64,000 nt of DNA, taken from the NCBI GenBank assembly GCA_964036155.1, contig OZ038422.1:27613201-27677200 (forward strand). The letters run 5' to 3'. Under the pieces are notes generated by a model, which searched no databases, was not told the DNA's origin, and saw nothing but the letters and a program-made list of their open reading frames with translations. Positions 1 to 12,370 of the stretch are shown here, piece after piece (the stretch's first letter is position 1; each line of letters starts with the position of its first letter). The DNA comes from Diploscapter coronatus (taxonomy: Eukaryota > Nematoda > Chromadorea > Rhabditida > Rhabditidae). The position numbers were made by a program, and so were the translations under genes.

Positions 1-596
1 ACGACTGATAAGTGAAGGCCGTCATGCTAGTCATATAGCACTTCTCAATAAATACAAAAATAAACCATCAATATCTTTGACAGATCTAAGAAGTCATTTG
101 GAAAATCAAAGTTATTGATGTTCAGAATCAAAATAAATAACGTGGCAGCCTATAACATTTCAGGGTTTCATTGAAGAAAGAACTTATAGGTAGGGGCCCC
201 AAGTAGATATGGCAAATCTCGCTTTGTGGTAGAATTTTTGCACCAAAATGTTATAGGGGACGTAAATAACACCTTGTGGAGAAATAATAAAATTTGTTTT
301 ATGATCTGATAAATCGAAAAAGTCCAACCCACAAAATGACACGCATTTTCTCAAACGAAATATAGTTTGTGCTTGTCTGCGTTTGAAAATTTTGTGCTAA
401 TTTTGGGCACAACCATTTTATAGAGTTTATCACCTATATATGAGTGGGCTTTCATGCCATTTGGGGGGTTTGAAGGGTGTTTCTTTTCCAAAGTTTTCAT
501 TTCAAACTACCACGTTTCTACTGCAAGGAGACGGAGCTTGGGGACCCTAATTAACAGGCTGCCGTTAACTAAACTGAAAAATAGAAAATTTGTCGG
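1..596. other. 3' flank of the Mesh-type gene, no gene seen
   Basis: This AT-rich stretch lies downstream of the minus-strand Mesh-type gene and presumably holds its 3' UTR. I see no open frame with coding character, no tRNA and no clear repeat. No minus-strand AATAAA is present, so the polyadenylation signal must be a variant. Confidence 0.5.
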
Positions 597-3500
597 TTAG
601 ACCGACGTGTTGAATCCCTGCAGATTATCGTGGGGTGTTTGGTCATGTCTCGTCGGGGTCGGAGGGAAGGGGAATTTCTGCTCGTCGCGCATGATGTCCG
701 AGTACTGCGGCTTGTGGAGAGGCTCGATTTCGCTCTGAAGGTTCTAATTCTTCAAAAGTCGCGAACTATCCGGACTTACCCCATTGTACCGACTGTCCTT
801 TTCACCAGGATGCCTGCTTTCGGGCCTCTGCGCCTGTCGCCGCTTCTGCTTGAGGAACCAGCAGACGACGAATATCGAGATTATTAGAATGATGATTCCG
901 ATGGCTCCTGAGATGGCCGCCAACCAGATGAAGAAATTCTCTTTCTCACGAGATCGGCACCACGGCTGCTCGCCCTTGTTCCATTCGAAGCGGTAGTTCT
1001 GGAAGATATCATAGATCATCATTTTTCTGCCTTAACCCAAGTACCTGAGGCCGATTGTAATCCACCACAATTCCACACTTGTACTCATGCACGCCCTTGA
1101 TCCAATGCGACTGGAAGCACTCGAATCTGGCGACATCGCCTTGCAAGTAAGCAGAACTCATGGACGAAGTCTTCATGAGGTACTCGGGATACTCGATGTT
1201 GATGACTCCGCAGCTGTTGTCTAAAGCGTTCGTCTTTATTCAGTAGGAAGAGATCACTCTTACAGAATCTCGTGGCGTCCTGTCGTTCCGTCGTGAATAT
1301 GTTCCATTCGTTCTTTGCGTTCATGCCCAGGACTTTGGCGTTGGTCAAGGTGTAGTCGTACTGACAAGGTATGCTATCACCACAATCCTGGATGATTGCT
1401 CCTGGGTTGTCAGGGCATTGAGTAGCTCCGTACTGCTCAGTTATTTGGGATTGGAGGGGTTGCAGATTAACTGAATTTCAATGATTTTTTTTTTAAATAA
1501 ACTTGTCTTCTAACTAATATTCTGCGTCTGGAGATCGCGACAAGTCATGAGTCTTTGATTGAGCATCTGTCCAGTGACTGGGTAGAAGCGGTACATTCCA
1601 GTCTCGTATTTGGGCGCAGTCTTGTAGATAGGTCCACTCTTCATCGTCGCCTCGGGGAACACCTCGAATTGCTTGTCCTCGTCTCTGCTCGTGGTGAACA
1701 TGTTCTCGGTCGGCAGTCCCATTGTGTTGGCAGAGCCCAATCCCATTTCACTGCCTGGTTCACCAGTGCCTTGGACGCGGTCTAAAAATTTGATTGAATC
1801 CAGTTAAAGCTATTGGGTTGGTGCATAAATCGTTGCCGGACAAAATCAATATTTCCCTTTCTCCATAAAAAAAACCATAAATTATATTGCGAATGCCCGA
1901 TTACTTGAAACGAAATAAAAGCAGCGACTATCCTTCTTCTCACCTTTTATAGAATTGGAATGCGCGCTGATATTTTTTCATTCGGTGATTCTTTTTATTC
2001 TCGTTTTCTTTGCTCTTTCATCGAATTTAACGGGATTTTTGTAACGAGCATTTGGCAATTATTTTCCTCTATCGATATTGATAGAACTTAATGAACTAAT
2101 TACCCATAAAAGCGAGAAAAACGAGAGAAAATAAATTAACGAATAACGAATAAATTCATATTTTTCGCATACTCCGAGGCAGAAAGAAAGACGCTCCTTT
2201 CATCTCGTCTCAAGTAGTCAGTCATTCACAATACTGTAGTAGTCTTTTGTTAATTTTCTTCACACAACTTTGAAAATGTTTGAAATCAAGACTGGCAATG
2301 ACTCATGCATCGGCCCGATATGATTGCTCACAATTATTGATGATCTGCTGTCTATAAGTCTCAGAATTGACGTCGTTCAGCGTCATCGTCTGCATAAAGC
2401 TGCCCGAAGTCTGGTCGGGGAAAGGTCTCATCACTCCAGACACTCTCGGCAGGTTGTACCGTTGGCGATACTCCATCTCTCGCGCCTTGTCTCCATCAGG
2501 TCGCACTCCGTACTGAGGCGGGACTGACAAATCGATGTTCAGCATGCCCATAGACTCTTGGTACTCAGTCAATCGATCGATATCAATGTTGTAGGATTCA
2601 CGAACTCGGACACCGATCTGAAATAAAACAAAAAATGATCATTTTCGGCATTTTTTAATACTTGAGCTTCTTCAAGAACGACGTAGATGTCAGCCTGTCC
2701 TCTCTCGACTAAAATGATATTTTGAGCACTTATAAGAATTTAAAATACTGACCATTGTTGACGTAAATCAATATTCCCCGGAATCGTTGGATCCTCATCG
2801 TGTCGAAATATCGGATGATATTGCCAACGACGATCGAAGTTCTGTATCGGAAGCGTCTGGTATCTTTTCTAGCCAATACGTGGACTCTAAAATCGTCATT
2901 TCTTTTATCGTTTTTCTATAGACTTTTCTACCGATCAGTTCCCGTAGCTTCCAGCACGATTCCGGTGATAACGGTTGCGTTCGTAGGCTGGACCAAGTCC
3001 TGCTGAGACATGTAACGACCGAGCAAACCTAAGATTTTTATCCTATTTTCTCAAACACCTGCATTCCTCCTACTGAAGTCAACTCTTCGGTTCGGGTATC
3101 GTTCCATTCTGATTTGAATTCGGACTTCTGGCGTTGTCTGGGTCTTGGGAATGTAGAGGAAGTTGTAGACTCCGGGCTCGTTGAAGATGAACTTGTCGTT
3201 GTCAATAGTGTTGAAGGAGCCTGCTCCCATGACTTCGCCTAAAATCAGTCATTCCAAGAAGTACTGTAATTCGTTCAAACCATAGGCTGGCGGCATGTAC
3301 TCCTGGCAGCCGGAGCTTGGCCGTCTCCAATAGAACATCTGGCAGCGGAAATCAGCGAATTTGCAGCACAAGAAGTACGGCATGTAGTCGTTATGGAAGG
3401 CTGACAGACCGGGGATTTCGTATTGTCCCATATAAGGGGCAGTGCCGAATTCGTAGGCTCTCGAAGGGAATCCAGGGTTATAAGGAACTTCGGGGGTGAC

Positions 3501-6500
3501 CTAAATTCTTTTTTTTTAATCGGAGCTTTTGAAAATTTTCCCAACCTTGATGACAGGCTGGTAACTCGTCTGCATGAGGAAGCCGTGGTCGTCGTAGCAG
3601 CAGACTTGGCCGTAGTGGGTTGGGAAACGACTGAATTCAAATAATTAAAACTATTCCCAAAGCACTCGAGAGTTCTATTTCTTACGCAGTATTCTCGCTG
3701 GCGAACCCTCGTCCATCTCCAGCGTACGAAGAGAGAATGTTCTGCGAGCTCATGTAGCAGTTCCTCGCACCAATAGACACCTGGCAAGTGATGTCACGGA
3801 ATGATTGCGAGCAGCGAGGATGCGGCATGAATCTTCCCAAATCAGCAATAGCTTGAGCTTCAACGCAAGGACAAGAAGAGTTGGTTTCAACATCGCGAAT
3901 GAAATTCCACTGGGCGCCGTCTTCGTCGTACCTAAATCAATGTTAAACTAGGGATTATTTTATGATTTAAGTACCAGTCATGGCACATCTCCGTGGCCTT
4001 CTGCTTGACGTACTCGGTTCTCGACTCCTGGTCATTAGCGTTGTAGGTCGTCGTCTGATATCGAGGATTATTCGTCGTCCAGAGCCAGTGAAGAGAAATT
4101 GGCGCAGACACGAGTCCAGACAGGAGCTGCGGGGCTTGGAATTGATCCTGCTGCGCACGGATGGGGGCCAACTTAAGATAGCCGAATCGGTACATGTACA
4201 GCTCGTGAGTTCGCTCCCAGTCATTCATGTACCATTGTTCGACCTAATTTTTAGAATAAATTTGTCAAGCTATGATTTTCTTCCGACTTGGTTAATATTG
4301 ATAGCTTCCTCTTGTGGTTTGAATCGATAGTCATAGGTGTTCCTGTTGGAATAACTCGTAAGTCGGGCAATCACTCTATGTTCAGGGCGGAATTTTTTGA
4401 TCTAAAAATTTTTAAATCTCTGAGATTTTAAGTGATTCTAATTTAATACATTGTCGTCCTTGTACTCTCTGTATGCCACGACATAGAGACCAAGTTGAAC
4501 AGCGTAAATTGAATCGTCCATAATTCGGAATTGGTCCAGATGAGTTTCAATGTCAGGGTTGGTGAAGTTTCTTGGGTACCACGAAATCGGCATTACCTGG
4601 AATGCATAGCTCGAATTTATCAACAGGCAGCTTGAATTTTCCCACCTGAGTAGGCATCGGATTCTTGAACCAATCATAGACGTTGCCAATGTCAAGCCTC
4701 ATAGGGTCGAGCGTTGGTGGGACGAAGTAGATGTATCCGACGAAGGCCTTTTCATCATTCGCACCACCACTCTGAGGTTGGAAGTAGACGGTCTTCGTGC
4801 CCCAATCGTAGATTTTCGGCAGGTGGCATCGAGCTATTGCTGGAGTCAATATCGTACAAGTAGCTATCTAAATTTGAGAAACTTAGTCGTTTAAAAATTT
4901 TGAAAATCCACCTGTCTTTGTTCTATCATGAGAATATAGGTCTGGGCTCGATCGAGGCAGATCGCGTTCACATCGACGGTCATTTCGCCAAGCATGTTGA
5001 CGATGTTGGGGTAGATGAGCATCGGATAAGTACCGCCAGTCTTGTTGCTGCAGCCTCCTGGTCTGACGACGTCGTCCACGCGGAACATGTAGCGTCCACG
5101 CACCATGTGGGGGACGCCGGATCTTTGTGCGAGAACCTGAAATCCTTATTCCTCTTGAAACTCCTTGAATTTCCATACTTTTGGCGTATTCTTGTACATC
5201 TGCGTTGGGTCGACCGGCACGACTCCAGTGTGATTTCCTCCGTTGAAAATTGCCTGACATCTTCCACTCCTCGAATTGGCGCGGAAGTCGGCGGCATCGA
5301 AGCCAAGTCTGTCGTAGTTGAAGATCACGTAGCTCAATCTCGCGGTCTGATCAGACAGCCAAATCGCCTGGTAGGTGGCCAGTTGGCCTGCGTCGATGTC
5401 GGATCTGCCTGAGATCGCAGAGGCCGTGTTGTACCAGGTCACTACGACTGCAGCGTCTGCTCGGAACGCCTGGGCTCCGGCAACTCCTTCCTAAAATAGA
5501 CTTTGTTTCATAATCTCTGAAAATATCGGATATATTAACAAGAGCCCTTGCCCACATTTTTCCAGATAAGTTTGCGTAAATACCGAAAGAGTTGTGGTAT
5601 ATTGTAGAGCAGTGCTCTATTATACTATGCGTAGTGTTTAAATATACTGGATTCAGGCTTGAGCCCAATGAATTACTGATAACCGCTCTTCATTATCGTT
5701 AACAAATCAATTGCTTTTTATTTGTTGAAACTTCGATAACATTTCCCATAGAAAATGGGCAAGAACTTATGTTAAGACCCAGTATCCCACCTGAAGCCAA
5801 TTCATCATAGTGTCCAAGAAGTAGTCCGCATTAGCATCGCATCTGACGTACGAATCAGCTGTACCGGGGCAGGCCTAAAATTAGAATATGACGAAGCTAA
5901 AGTGTCGCCTTCTTACTTGAGCAGCAGACTGTCCGAAGAAGGACGACTGATAAGTTCCTCCCAGATTCATGTTGCTGTTAGACCCCCTTCCAAACATGGA
6001 CTGTCTCATCATGAGTCGATAGAAGACTCCGGATCGCATTCCAGGGGAAATGGTCTGAGGGATCTGCTGTTTGCACAGGTATGGAGCGATCATGGCAGGA
6101 TCTTCGTGTCTCGGCCAGTCGGTCATTTCCGGCCCGACATTGATCGTGGGGCCCTGATCCAGGACCGTGGCAAAGCCCATGTATCCGTTGACGGAGAGCT
6201 AGAAAATTCATCCTCTTTAAATAGCTCGATAGACTCTCACTGTGGTGTAATTGTAAAGTCCGCCATAGAACGGGAAGTACATGTGGAGGTCGATCGTTTG
6301 TCCAGCAGTCAACATGCCTGGATTCACTTCGAAATCTCCTGCCTCGGGTCCGAAGGGTACGAGATTAACTGAATTTCCAAGCTCATTACTTTTTGCAGAT
6401 TAGTAATGGTCAGGTTTGTGCAAGATTTACCCGTCTTCATCCCAGAAAACTCGAATCTTGCACGCACAAACATGCCAGGGATGAGGCGGAATCTTCGATT

Positions 6501-6810
6501 CCCAGTTTCCAATCATGGTTTTGGTTCCGAAATTTTTGTGAACTTCAATTCCGTCTCACCCCCTGAAGCCTGCTAGTGACTTACCGCCATAGTAGGGGTT
6601 ATTTCCTGTGCCAGTGAATAGAGATCCCGCCTGGGGATTTTGAATATTCTGATTCAACTGTCCCTGGGGCTGAACGTTAACGTTGGGATTCTGCTGATTG
6701 GCGCCGAACTGTGGATTGACGACGGAGATTTGACCGAGGAGTAATATCAGAAATAGCGTCCAGATGGACGGCGCCGCTGCGTCCGGCACAAAGGACCAGC
6801 GCCGGCGCAT
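597..6810 (-). CDS. Mesh-type transmembrane protein (NIDO-AMOP-VWD-Sushi), multi-exon
   Basis: Likely the nematode counterpart of Drosophila Mesh, C. elegans K03H1.5 and vertebrate SUSD2, cell-surface proteins of epithelial junctions. The first exon (6810 down to about 6585) encodes a signal peptide with a Leu-rich core (LFLILLLG) and a Gln/Asn-rich stretch. Next come a NIDO-like region (about 6400-5100), an AMOP module (about 3480-3240, with CCKF, RRPSSGC and YMPPAYG), a VWD-like segment (about 3250-2700) and a Sushi module (about 1240-960, Cys residues in SCGV, RFECF, EYKCG and QPWC). A membrane segment follows (FFIWLAAISGAIGIIILIIS) and then a basic cytosolic tail. The frame meets a TAG at 744, but this lies in a 45-nt GT-AG intron (donor GTAAGT, acceptor TTCAG). 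Splicing it extends the tail to a stop at 597 and ends the protein in NTSV, a class I PDZ ligand. The span holds many introns, two of 300-500 nt. ATG 6810 is chosen because it starts the signal peptide just after a TTTTTTCAG. Confidence 0.85.
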
Positions 6811-6858
6811 AATTTGATGGAATAATAAAATAGAAGAATAAAGCTGGGCCTTCCGAGC

Positions 6859-6867
6859 CTGAAAAAA
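6859..6867 (-). promoter_or_regulatory. Probable trans-splice acceptor of the Mesh-type gene
   Basis: The minus strand reads TTTTTTCAG 48 nt before the ATG at 6810, with no recognisable upstream exon. This fits a spliced-leader acceptor. It could equally be the end of a 5'-UTR intron. Confidence 0.45.
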
Positions 6868-9800
6868 TGAATCTTCAAAGAAAATATCGTGGAATTTTCG
6901 AAGATAAGGACGAAAAGCGTAATATCTTCAAAGGTAAACAAATTTCAAAATAATTGACAGAAAAGAAAATTTTAGCATATCCTAGACCAGGGATTGTACA
7001 AGTTAAGAAAAAATCGATAGAAATTACAGGAAGAAACGTTCCCAAAGGTGTGAAAATGCCTATAGAAATCGATAACCGAGAGCGCGCAAACAACAAATAT
7101 AGCTGAGGGGCATAAAAAGGCAACGGGGAAAAGGACGCCAGCCAGGCCCTTTCATTCCTGGAATGAATCATCACATACATTTCAGACTCCCATAACCAAA
7201 AATGAGGATCTGTACAGTACGAATTTAGAAAATTGATTTTTCAACCTGTATCAGACAATTCCCATGTTATTGAAAGTCGATGATTTACAAGAAACTATGG
7301 TTCTACGAATATCAGAAGGAAGAATAGGAATAAAGTCGTTTCAAATCTTCAAAGATATCCTTAATGCGACATGAAGTATTTTATATTTAGAGTTATATCA
7401 GATAGAGAATAACCAGAATAGTAACAGTCATATTCAGAGACTGCTATGTTCGGAATAGTGGAACCTCGAAACTTTATAGATTAGAAAGATCATTGGAAAA
7501 TAAGAGTCCGCAAGAAGCACATATCAATTGATAATCAGAATGCAAGAGCAATATTAAAAGCGGCAAGGACGAGCGTTTACAAGTGCTGAATGAGTAAATA
7601 ATGTGATAGTGGAAATCGATATTTTCAGATTATTATTCAATGATAAAATGACAGTATCATGATAAACAGGTAAGATACAGACACGCAATTTTTCCTTACT
7701 ACGGAAGAAGACAAATGAAAGGTACGAAAGTTTTTGATTTCATATAGAATGCGGCATGATTTTCTCGATACCTGTGGGCATCCCTGATGATAAAGGGTGA
7801 AGCATAAGCGGAGTTATTATTGACTTTATGAGTAAGAGCTTGGAAGCCCCAATTTGGAAACGTGGAATATTCATACCTTCCCACGCCTTCTTATCGTTCG
7901 CGAATTACTCATCGTATCGATAAAAATGAAAAATTCGGAATCGATTTTTCGAACTAATCAAAGTCTCTTCAGAAAGTATCGTAAGGCGTCCTTCCTGGTA
8001 CTCGCAGAAAGATAACGTGATTTTATGAGAGTTGAAGGAAAGGTGGAAAATTAGACAGGTAAGAAATTGAGAGAGGAAAAGACACATACAGGATGATTCA
8101 TGCCTACGGCTCTTCCTTGCATCTTTTCGCTGTCTCACATTCTCACGCTATTTCCTCCAGCTAACAATATTTGCTCAACAATTTCCTCATGGGTATGTGG
8201 AAAGAGTCGACGCCAAAGTGTTACATGATAATGGAACTTCAATTTAACTTCAAAACTAATTGTCCACTTGTATAGAACGTCCACAAACTCTACAATCGTT
8301 TGTAAAATTCACTTGAACTTAATGTGAGAGTCTAGGAAAAAGTAGCGAATTTGATCAATTATAGCGGTTTTATCATTGAATTATGCAGAAGGTAGAGTTA
8401 ATTTAACAGTTTAGATGATTTCTTGAAGTTAAAATAGAGTTTCTGAAGTCTCGCTGATAAAAACATGTAAGAGTAAATATTTTTAGCGGAAAATAAAGAA
8501 AATGATTGTGAGAGCTCAGGTAAAACGCTCCGAAGTTCACGTTCTCTCGTCTAGCGGCAGGTCAGGCGCCGAGCCGTTTTTTGCCGCGCAGGCTTCAAAA
8601 GCAAAGAAAATAGATCGAACAAATCAAAGAGACAGAAAGACGCAGAAAATTTATAGAGAACGCTAAAAAATTCGAGAGAATTAAAGAAATCTGTTCGCGC
8701 AGCACTCGGTAAATATAAAGATGCAAAAAATTGAGAAAGAGTATTGAATTCTCAGAGAAAAGTGAAGATTGTGGGAAATAGTGCAGCAAAAAATTATGCA
8801 AATAATGGGAAGGAAGCTTGTACTTTTTAATTCACGTAAGAAAGTACAAATTTGATATTTTGAAAAGAAAAAAGAATAGGCGAGTTTGACAATCCATGGC
8901 TTCATCGTAATAATGTGGGGAAAAAGATACCCTACCAAACATAACTTAAGCAAATAGAAGAAAAAAGACTTTAGGTGGTAAAGCGACGAAAAATTCAAAT
9001 CACCTCAAATTATATTCAGAATAGATTGTAAAATTTAGAATGAAATGAAATCTCATCAGATAAAATGAGAGAGTGTTCATAAATCGAGGTTCGAGGGAAG
9101 CAGAAAAGTAAAGAAAACTGGAAGACAGACCATTCCTTGCCTGTGAGCCACACTGTTTGCATGGCTTGCCTGGGGCAGAGAGAAATAGCGCATTGAATTG
9201 AGAGGAGTAGAGAAGATCGACAAGAGATAGAGGAATGATAAGAGAGAGCAGAGAGAGAAGGTGATTGTCACAAAAGCATGAATGATTCCTTCAGAAAAGG
9301 CGAATGTTTGGACATCAGATAATATGGCCAACATAAATCGATTTCCTTACAAGGAAGAGGAAATTTGAATAAATCGGGAGATTGTATTATATTTAGAACT
9401 GCCAGAATGCCCAAACTAGCATTCGAATTATGTGCTAGAACTTTTCGACCACTTTTCTCCGTCTTATCCTATCGTGTTCCTAATTGATCATCATGGAAAA
9501 TTGTTTCTATATGATGCACTGTGGAGTTTCCCTCAAACTTTATTGTTGGACAATTTGCTAAAAATGATCAAAAATCGCGAAATTTGGATTAGAGGAACCA
9601 CGATACCTCGGAAATAAAGCCTTTATATCGTATAGGTGCCAGCGGATTCTGAAACTACGATATCGAATGGCTACCACATGTTTCAATGTTTTTCATAAAT
9701 GCTAGTACGAAGATGCGAAAAAAATTTCGGATTAAAAATTTGATCAAGTTTTGTTTCAAAGTGCAAAGCCAACCATTCAAAAATGATAAATCATATTTAG

Positions 9801-9975
9801 GAATCGATTTTTAGCCTGATAAATATTGCAAAGCATCAATTTAGTAGTTTCATTCCCCTCTCTTCAATGACCAATTTCAACTCATTAATTACAGACTTTC
9901 TCATTCAATCAATACTCCTTTACTATTTCCATTTTGAAATAATACTAAGATGATTATTTAGGTCTCTTAACAAAG
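6868..9975. other. Divergent intergenic region, no supported gene
   Basis: About 3.1 kb of AT-rich DNA separates the minus-strand Mesh-type gene from the plus-strand F-box/kelch gene, so both promoters should lie here. Short open frames on both strands are rich in Phe, Leu and Ser with no domain. A GC-rich island at about 8535-8600 stands out. A 61-codon open frame at 9432-9617 starts with GTG and ends with its stop inside an AATAAA; it might be a gene remnant, but no start or splice partner is visible. Confidence 0.5.
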
Positions 9976-11251
9976 ATGCTAGCCAATCTACCAGTCGAAA
10001 TTGTATTGTTAATTTGCGAGTATCCCGAATTCAAAGACCTGGGACAATTGGCCTGGACTAACAAAAGAATGATGCAGATAATCAAGAAACATCGGCCGAT
10101 AGTGCTCGAGATAGAGCTCGAGAGGAAAATTTTATTTTATCGTAAGAAAACATTTTTTGTATGAGCGAAAATGAATTAGTTTTTAGTGCAATATGAATAT
10201 AAAAATAGCTATAGAGATGAAGGAAGAATTTATCTGTTTGATTCGCATACTAATTCTGTTGAGCAGATTGCAAAATTCGACAATTGGTATTGGCCATATC
10301 AAGTAGCATCTACAAAGGATAGAGTAAATAAATATTTCTGTTCGTGATTTCGAATAATTTCTTTGACTTCAGATTTTTGGAATCGACAACGAAACTAAAT
10401 CATTTGAAATCTATGACTTGAATACTCGACAAATTTCAAGAGGTCTGCTCAACAAATCCATGAATGATCGATTCAAAGAATTTTACAGGTCCAGATCTTC
10501 CTGAATGGCGTATATTTGCATCAGTCGCTTATTTCAAAGACAAATTATATTATTTGGGTGGAAGAAATCCTGAAAAAAACGAAAATACGAATCAAACTGA
10601 TGTAAGAAGATCGAATGAAAATTCACGAAATAATTTATTCAGGTTTTAATAGATGGAAAATGGCAAACAGGACCTACATTTCCTTTTCCAATTGAAGAGG
10701 CTCAAACAATAACATGCAATGGAATTTTATACGGTCACATTATACCATATTCATTATTGTAATTATGGATATTCAGTTTTTGGTGGATATCCTAATAAAA
10801 TGATATATCAATTATCACAAGATGAACGAGAATGGATTAAAATTGGAGAGATTCCAAGAAGTGCATTCGGAGTTGCATCGTTAAATGGAAAAATTTACAT
10901 AACTGGAGGAGTGGAGTCGTTAATTTTGTATGATTAACAATGTATTATTATATATTTAGTAGCGTTCATTTTGCATTAGAATCCTGCCTGTGTTTCGACC
11001 CCTCAGCTCCAGTTGACAGTCGAATTTCTCGAATCGCTGGTATGAATTATGAAAGAAAGGAGCATTCGCTTGTCGTTGCGAATGGAAAATTGTATGCAAT
11101 TGGAGGGTGAGCTGAGATCTCGCATATCTTTATACGAAATATTTGTTAACTTAGATTTCAAAAACCATTAAGCAGTTGCTGTAATTCAATCGAGGAATAC
11201 AATCCACAAACGAATAAGTGGCGAAAAGTTGGAAACATTGACATAAAATAA
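9976..11251 (+). CDS. F-box/kelch-repeat protein, multi-exon
   Basis: Probable substrate adaptor of an SCF (Cullin-RING) ubiquitin ligase; the target is unknown. The N-terminus (MLANLPVEIVLLICEY, then LAWTNKRM) has the F-box pattern. Kelch motifs follow, with Tyr/Phe and double Gly in YYLGGR, VFGGY, KIYITGG and KLYAIGG, and Trp in PEWRIF, EREWIK and NKWRKV. The reading frame needs about seven short introns. One is a 46-nt intron with donor GTCTGC (ending about 10489), one has donor GTCACA, and one is a 32-nt intron (about 10928-10960). The last exon ends at the TAA at 11249-11251. Codon use is much more A/T-rich than in eif-3.D or arf-3, as is usual for fast-evolving nematode F-box genes. The exact joins around 10920-10980 are the least certain part. 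Confidence 0.8.
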
Positions 11252-11412
11252 CGCTTGACTATAATAATCTCAGATTTCATATAGAAATTTTATTTAATAA
11301 AATGTGAAACAATTATTTAATTTCAATGCACGTGATACAAACAACCCTCGAAGACATCCAGTAGTGATGAAGGATAACTGTAGCTGAAATAAATATTTTA
11401 TTTCAAAGCAAA

Positions 11413-11492
11413 CCTAGGGAGGGCTTTCGTCAGGCGAAGAAAATATACAAGGGATAGGTCGCAAGTAATCGCTGACGATCGTCCTTCCTAGG
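11413..11492. repeat. Dispersed foldback repeat, copy A (80 bp)
   Basis: The element starts and ends with CCTAGG. The first about 21 bases and the reverse complement of the last 21 match at about 17 positions (CCTAGGGAGG..TCGTCAG against CCTAGGAAGG..TCGTCAG). A second copy at 60617-60702 in the same orientation shares the ends, GCGAAGAAAATAT, GGGATAGGTCGCA and CTGACGATCGTCC. The flanks of the two copies are unrelated. It looks like a MITE or another short mobile foldback element. Confidence 0.7.
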
Positions 11493-11849
11493 TCTGGCTG
11501 AGAGAGATCTAGGGACTTTGGCCCGGACTCCGGCTATATAATAATGTTCACTTTGGGGGCTAGTTATTTTAGAATTCATGCCAAGATTCATGTTCTTTAA
11601 AAAGGAGATTTCAATAGTGGTTAACCCAGCTTTAAAACGATTATTCATGCAATAATGATGAAGGGGTATACCAAAATGTAGTGAATAGTATGTAGAAGAT
11701 ATTTCAGGTGTTTCTGGGGACAGTTGTATGATATTTTCAATTCCAAGAGTAAGATTACCTTGAATTTTGCACTGAAATATCTTTAAAAGTTTCTCCACTT
11801 TTACCTTTCGATTATTTTCTGTAATTTCTATCATTGATAGTTCATTCAT
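11430..11849 (-). other. Uncertain minus-strand ORF (139 codons)
   Basis: An ATG-initiated open frame with mixed, protein-like composition in its first about 100 residues. I recognise no domain. Its last about 20 codons run into repeat copy A, so the 3' end is not native coding sequence. It may be one exon of an unrecognised minus-strand gene, a decayed gene, or chance. No promoter or splice partner is evident. Confidence 0.25.
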
Positions 11850-12129
11850 TCATGAATCATGATCTGTTTGATGTCTTTATTTTTGAACCCGTTAAAATAA
11901 TAAATGATATGCAAAATAGGTGGGTAGGAATTATTTAGGCACGTGCTTTTTTGCAACTCATAAGATAGTCGAAAATATAAATATTTTGACGGCTGGAAAA
12001 GAAGAGTAAATATGAGAAATAGTACGGAGCATCATGTTTACTTTCGACTAGTGTGACATTACGGTTTCTGGCTCTTTCTACTTATTTTTATCTTTCATGA
12101 CCTCTGATTAACTAGTGTTTGAGAAGCTC

Positions 12130-12137
12130 TATATAAA
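12130..12137 (+). promoter_or_regulatory. TATA box upstream of the small RVSF-motif gene
   Basis: A TATATAAA sequence lies 234 bp before the ATG at 12371, in the right orientation for that gene. The distance implies a 5' UTR of roughly 200 nt, or one containing an intron ending at the TCTTCAG near 12227. Confidence 0.4.
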
Positions 12138-12370
12138 CCTTCATTTCAATTCAATATTAGTTTCAATTTTTATCTTCCTTTATTCGGTTTTATCTTCTCC
12201 TCAAAATTAGAAATCGTTATTCTTCAGTCAATCAATATGATATGAGTTTGATTATTCTCATACCTTTTTAAATTCCTATGTCTTGAAGAGTATATAATTC
12301 TATCTCCCAAATGAATTTTCTTGTTCTCAGTTTCACTCATTATTTCAGAAATTATTTGATTATACTTTGA

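Larger units (their letters stand above)
11252..12370. other. Intergenic region with a repeat copy and an uncertain minus-strand ORF
   Basis: AT-rich DNA between two plus-strand genes. It holds a foldback repeat (11413-11492), a 139-codon minus-strand open frame that partly overlaps the repeat, and a TATA box at 12130. I see nothing else. Confidence 0.5.

Noticed and set aside
3275..3787. 170-codon minus-strand frame overlapping the AMOP exon
   Set aside because: This is the wrong frame of the Mesh-type exons. The frame with CCKF and RRPSSGC is the one that carries the AMOP motif.
4900..5412. 170-codon plus-strand open frame
   Set aside because: It lies antisense to NIDO-region exons of the Mesh-type gene and crosses its intron. 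It has no start context or domain.
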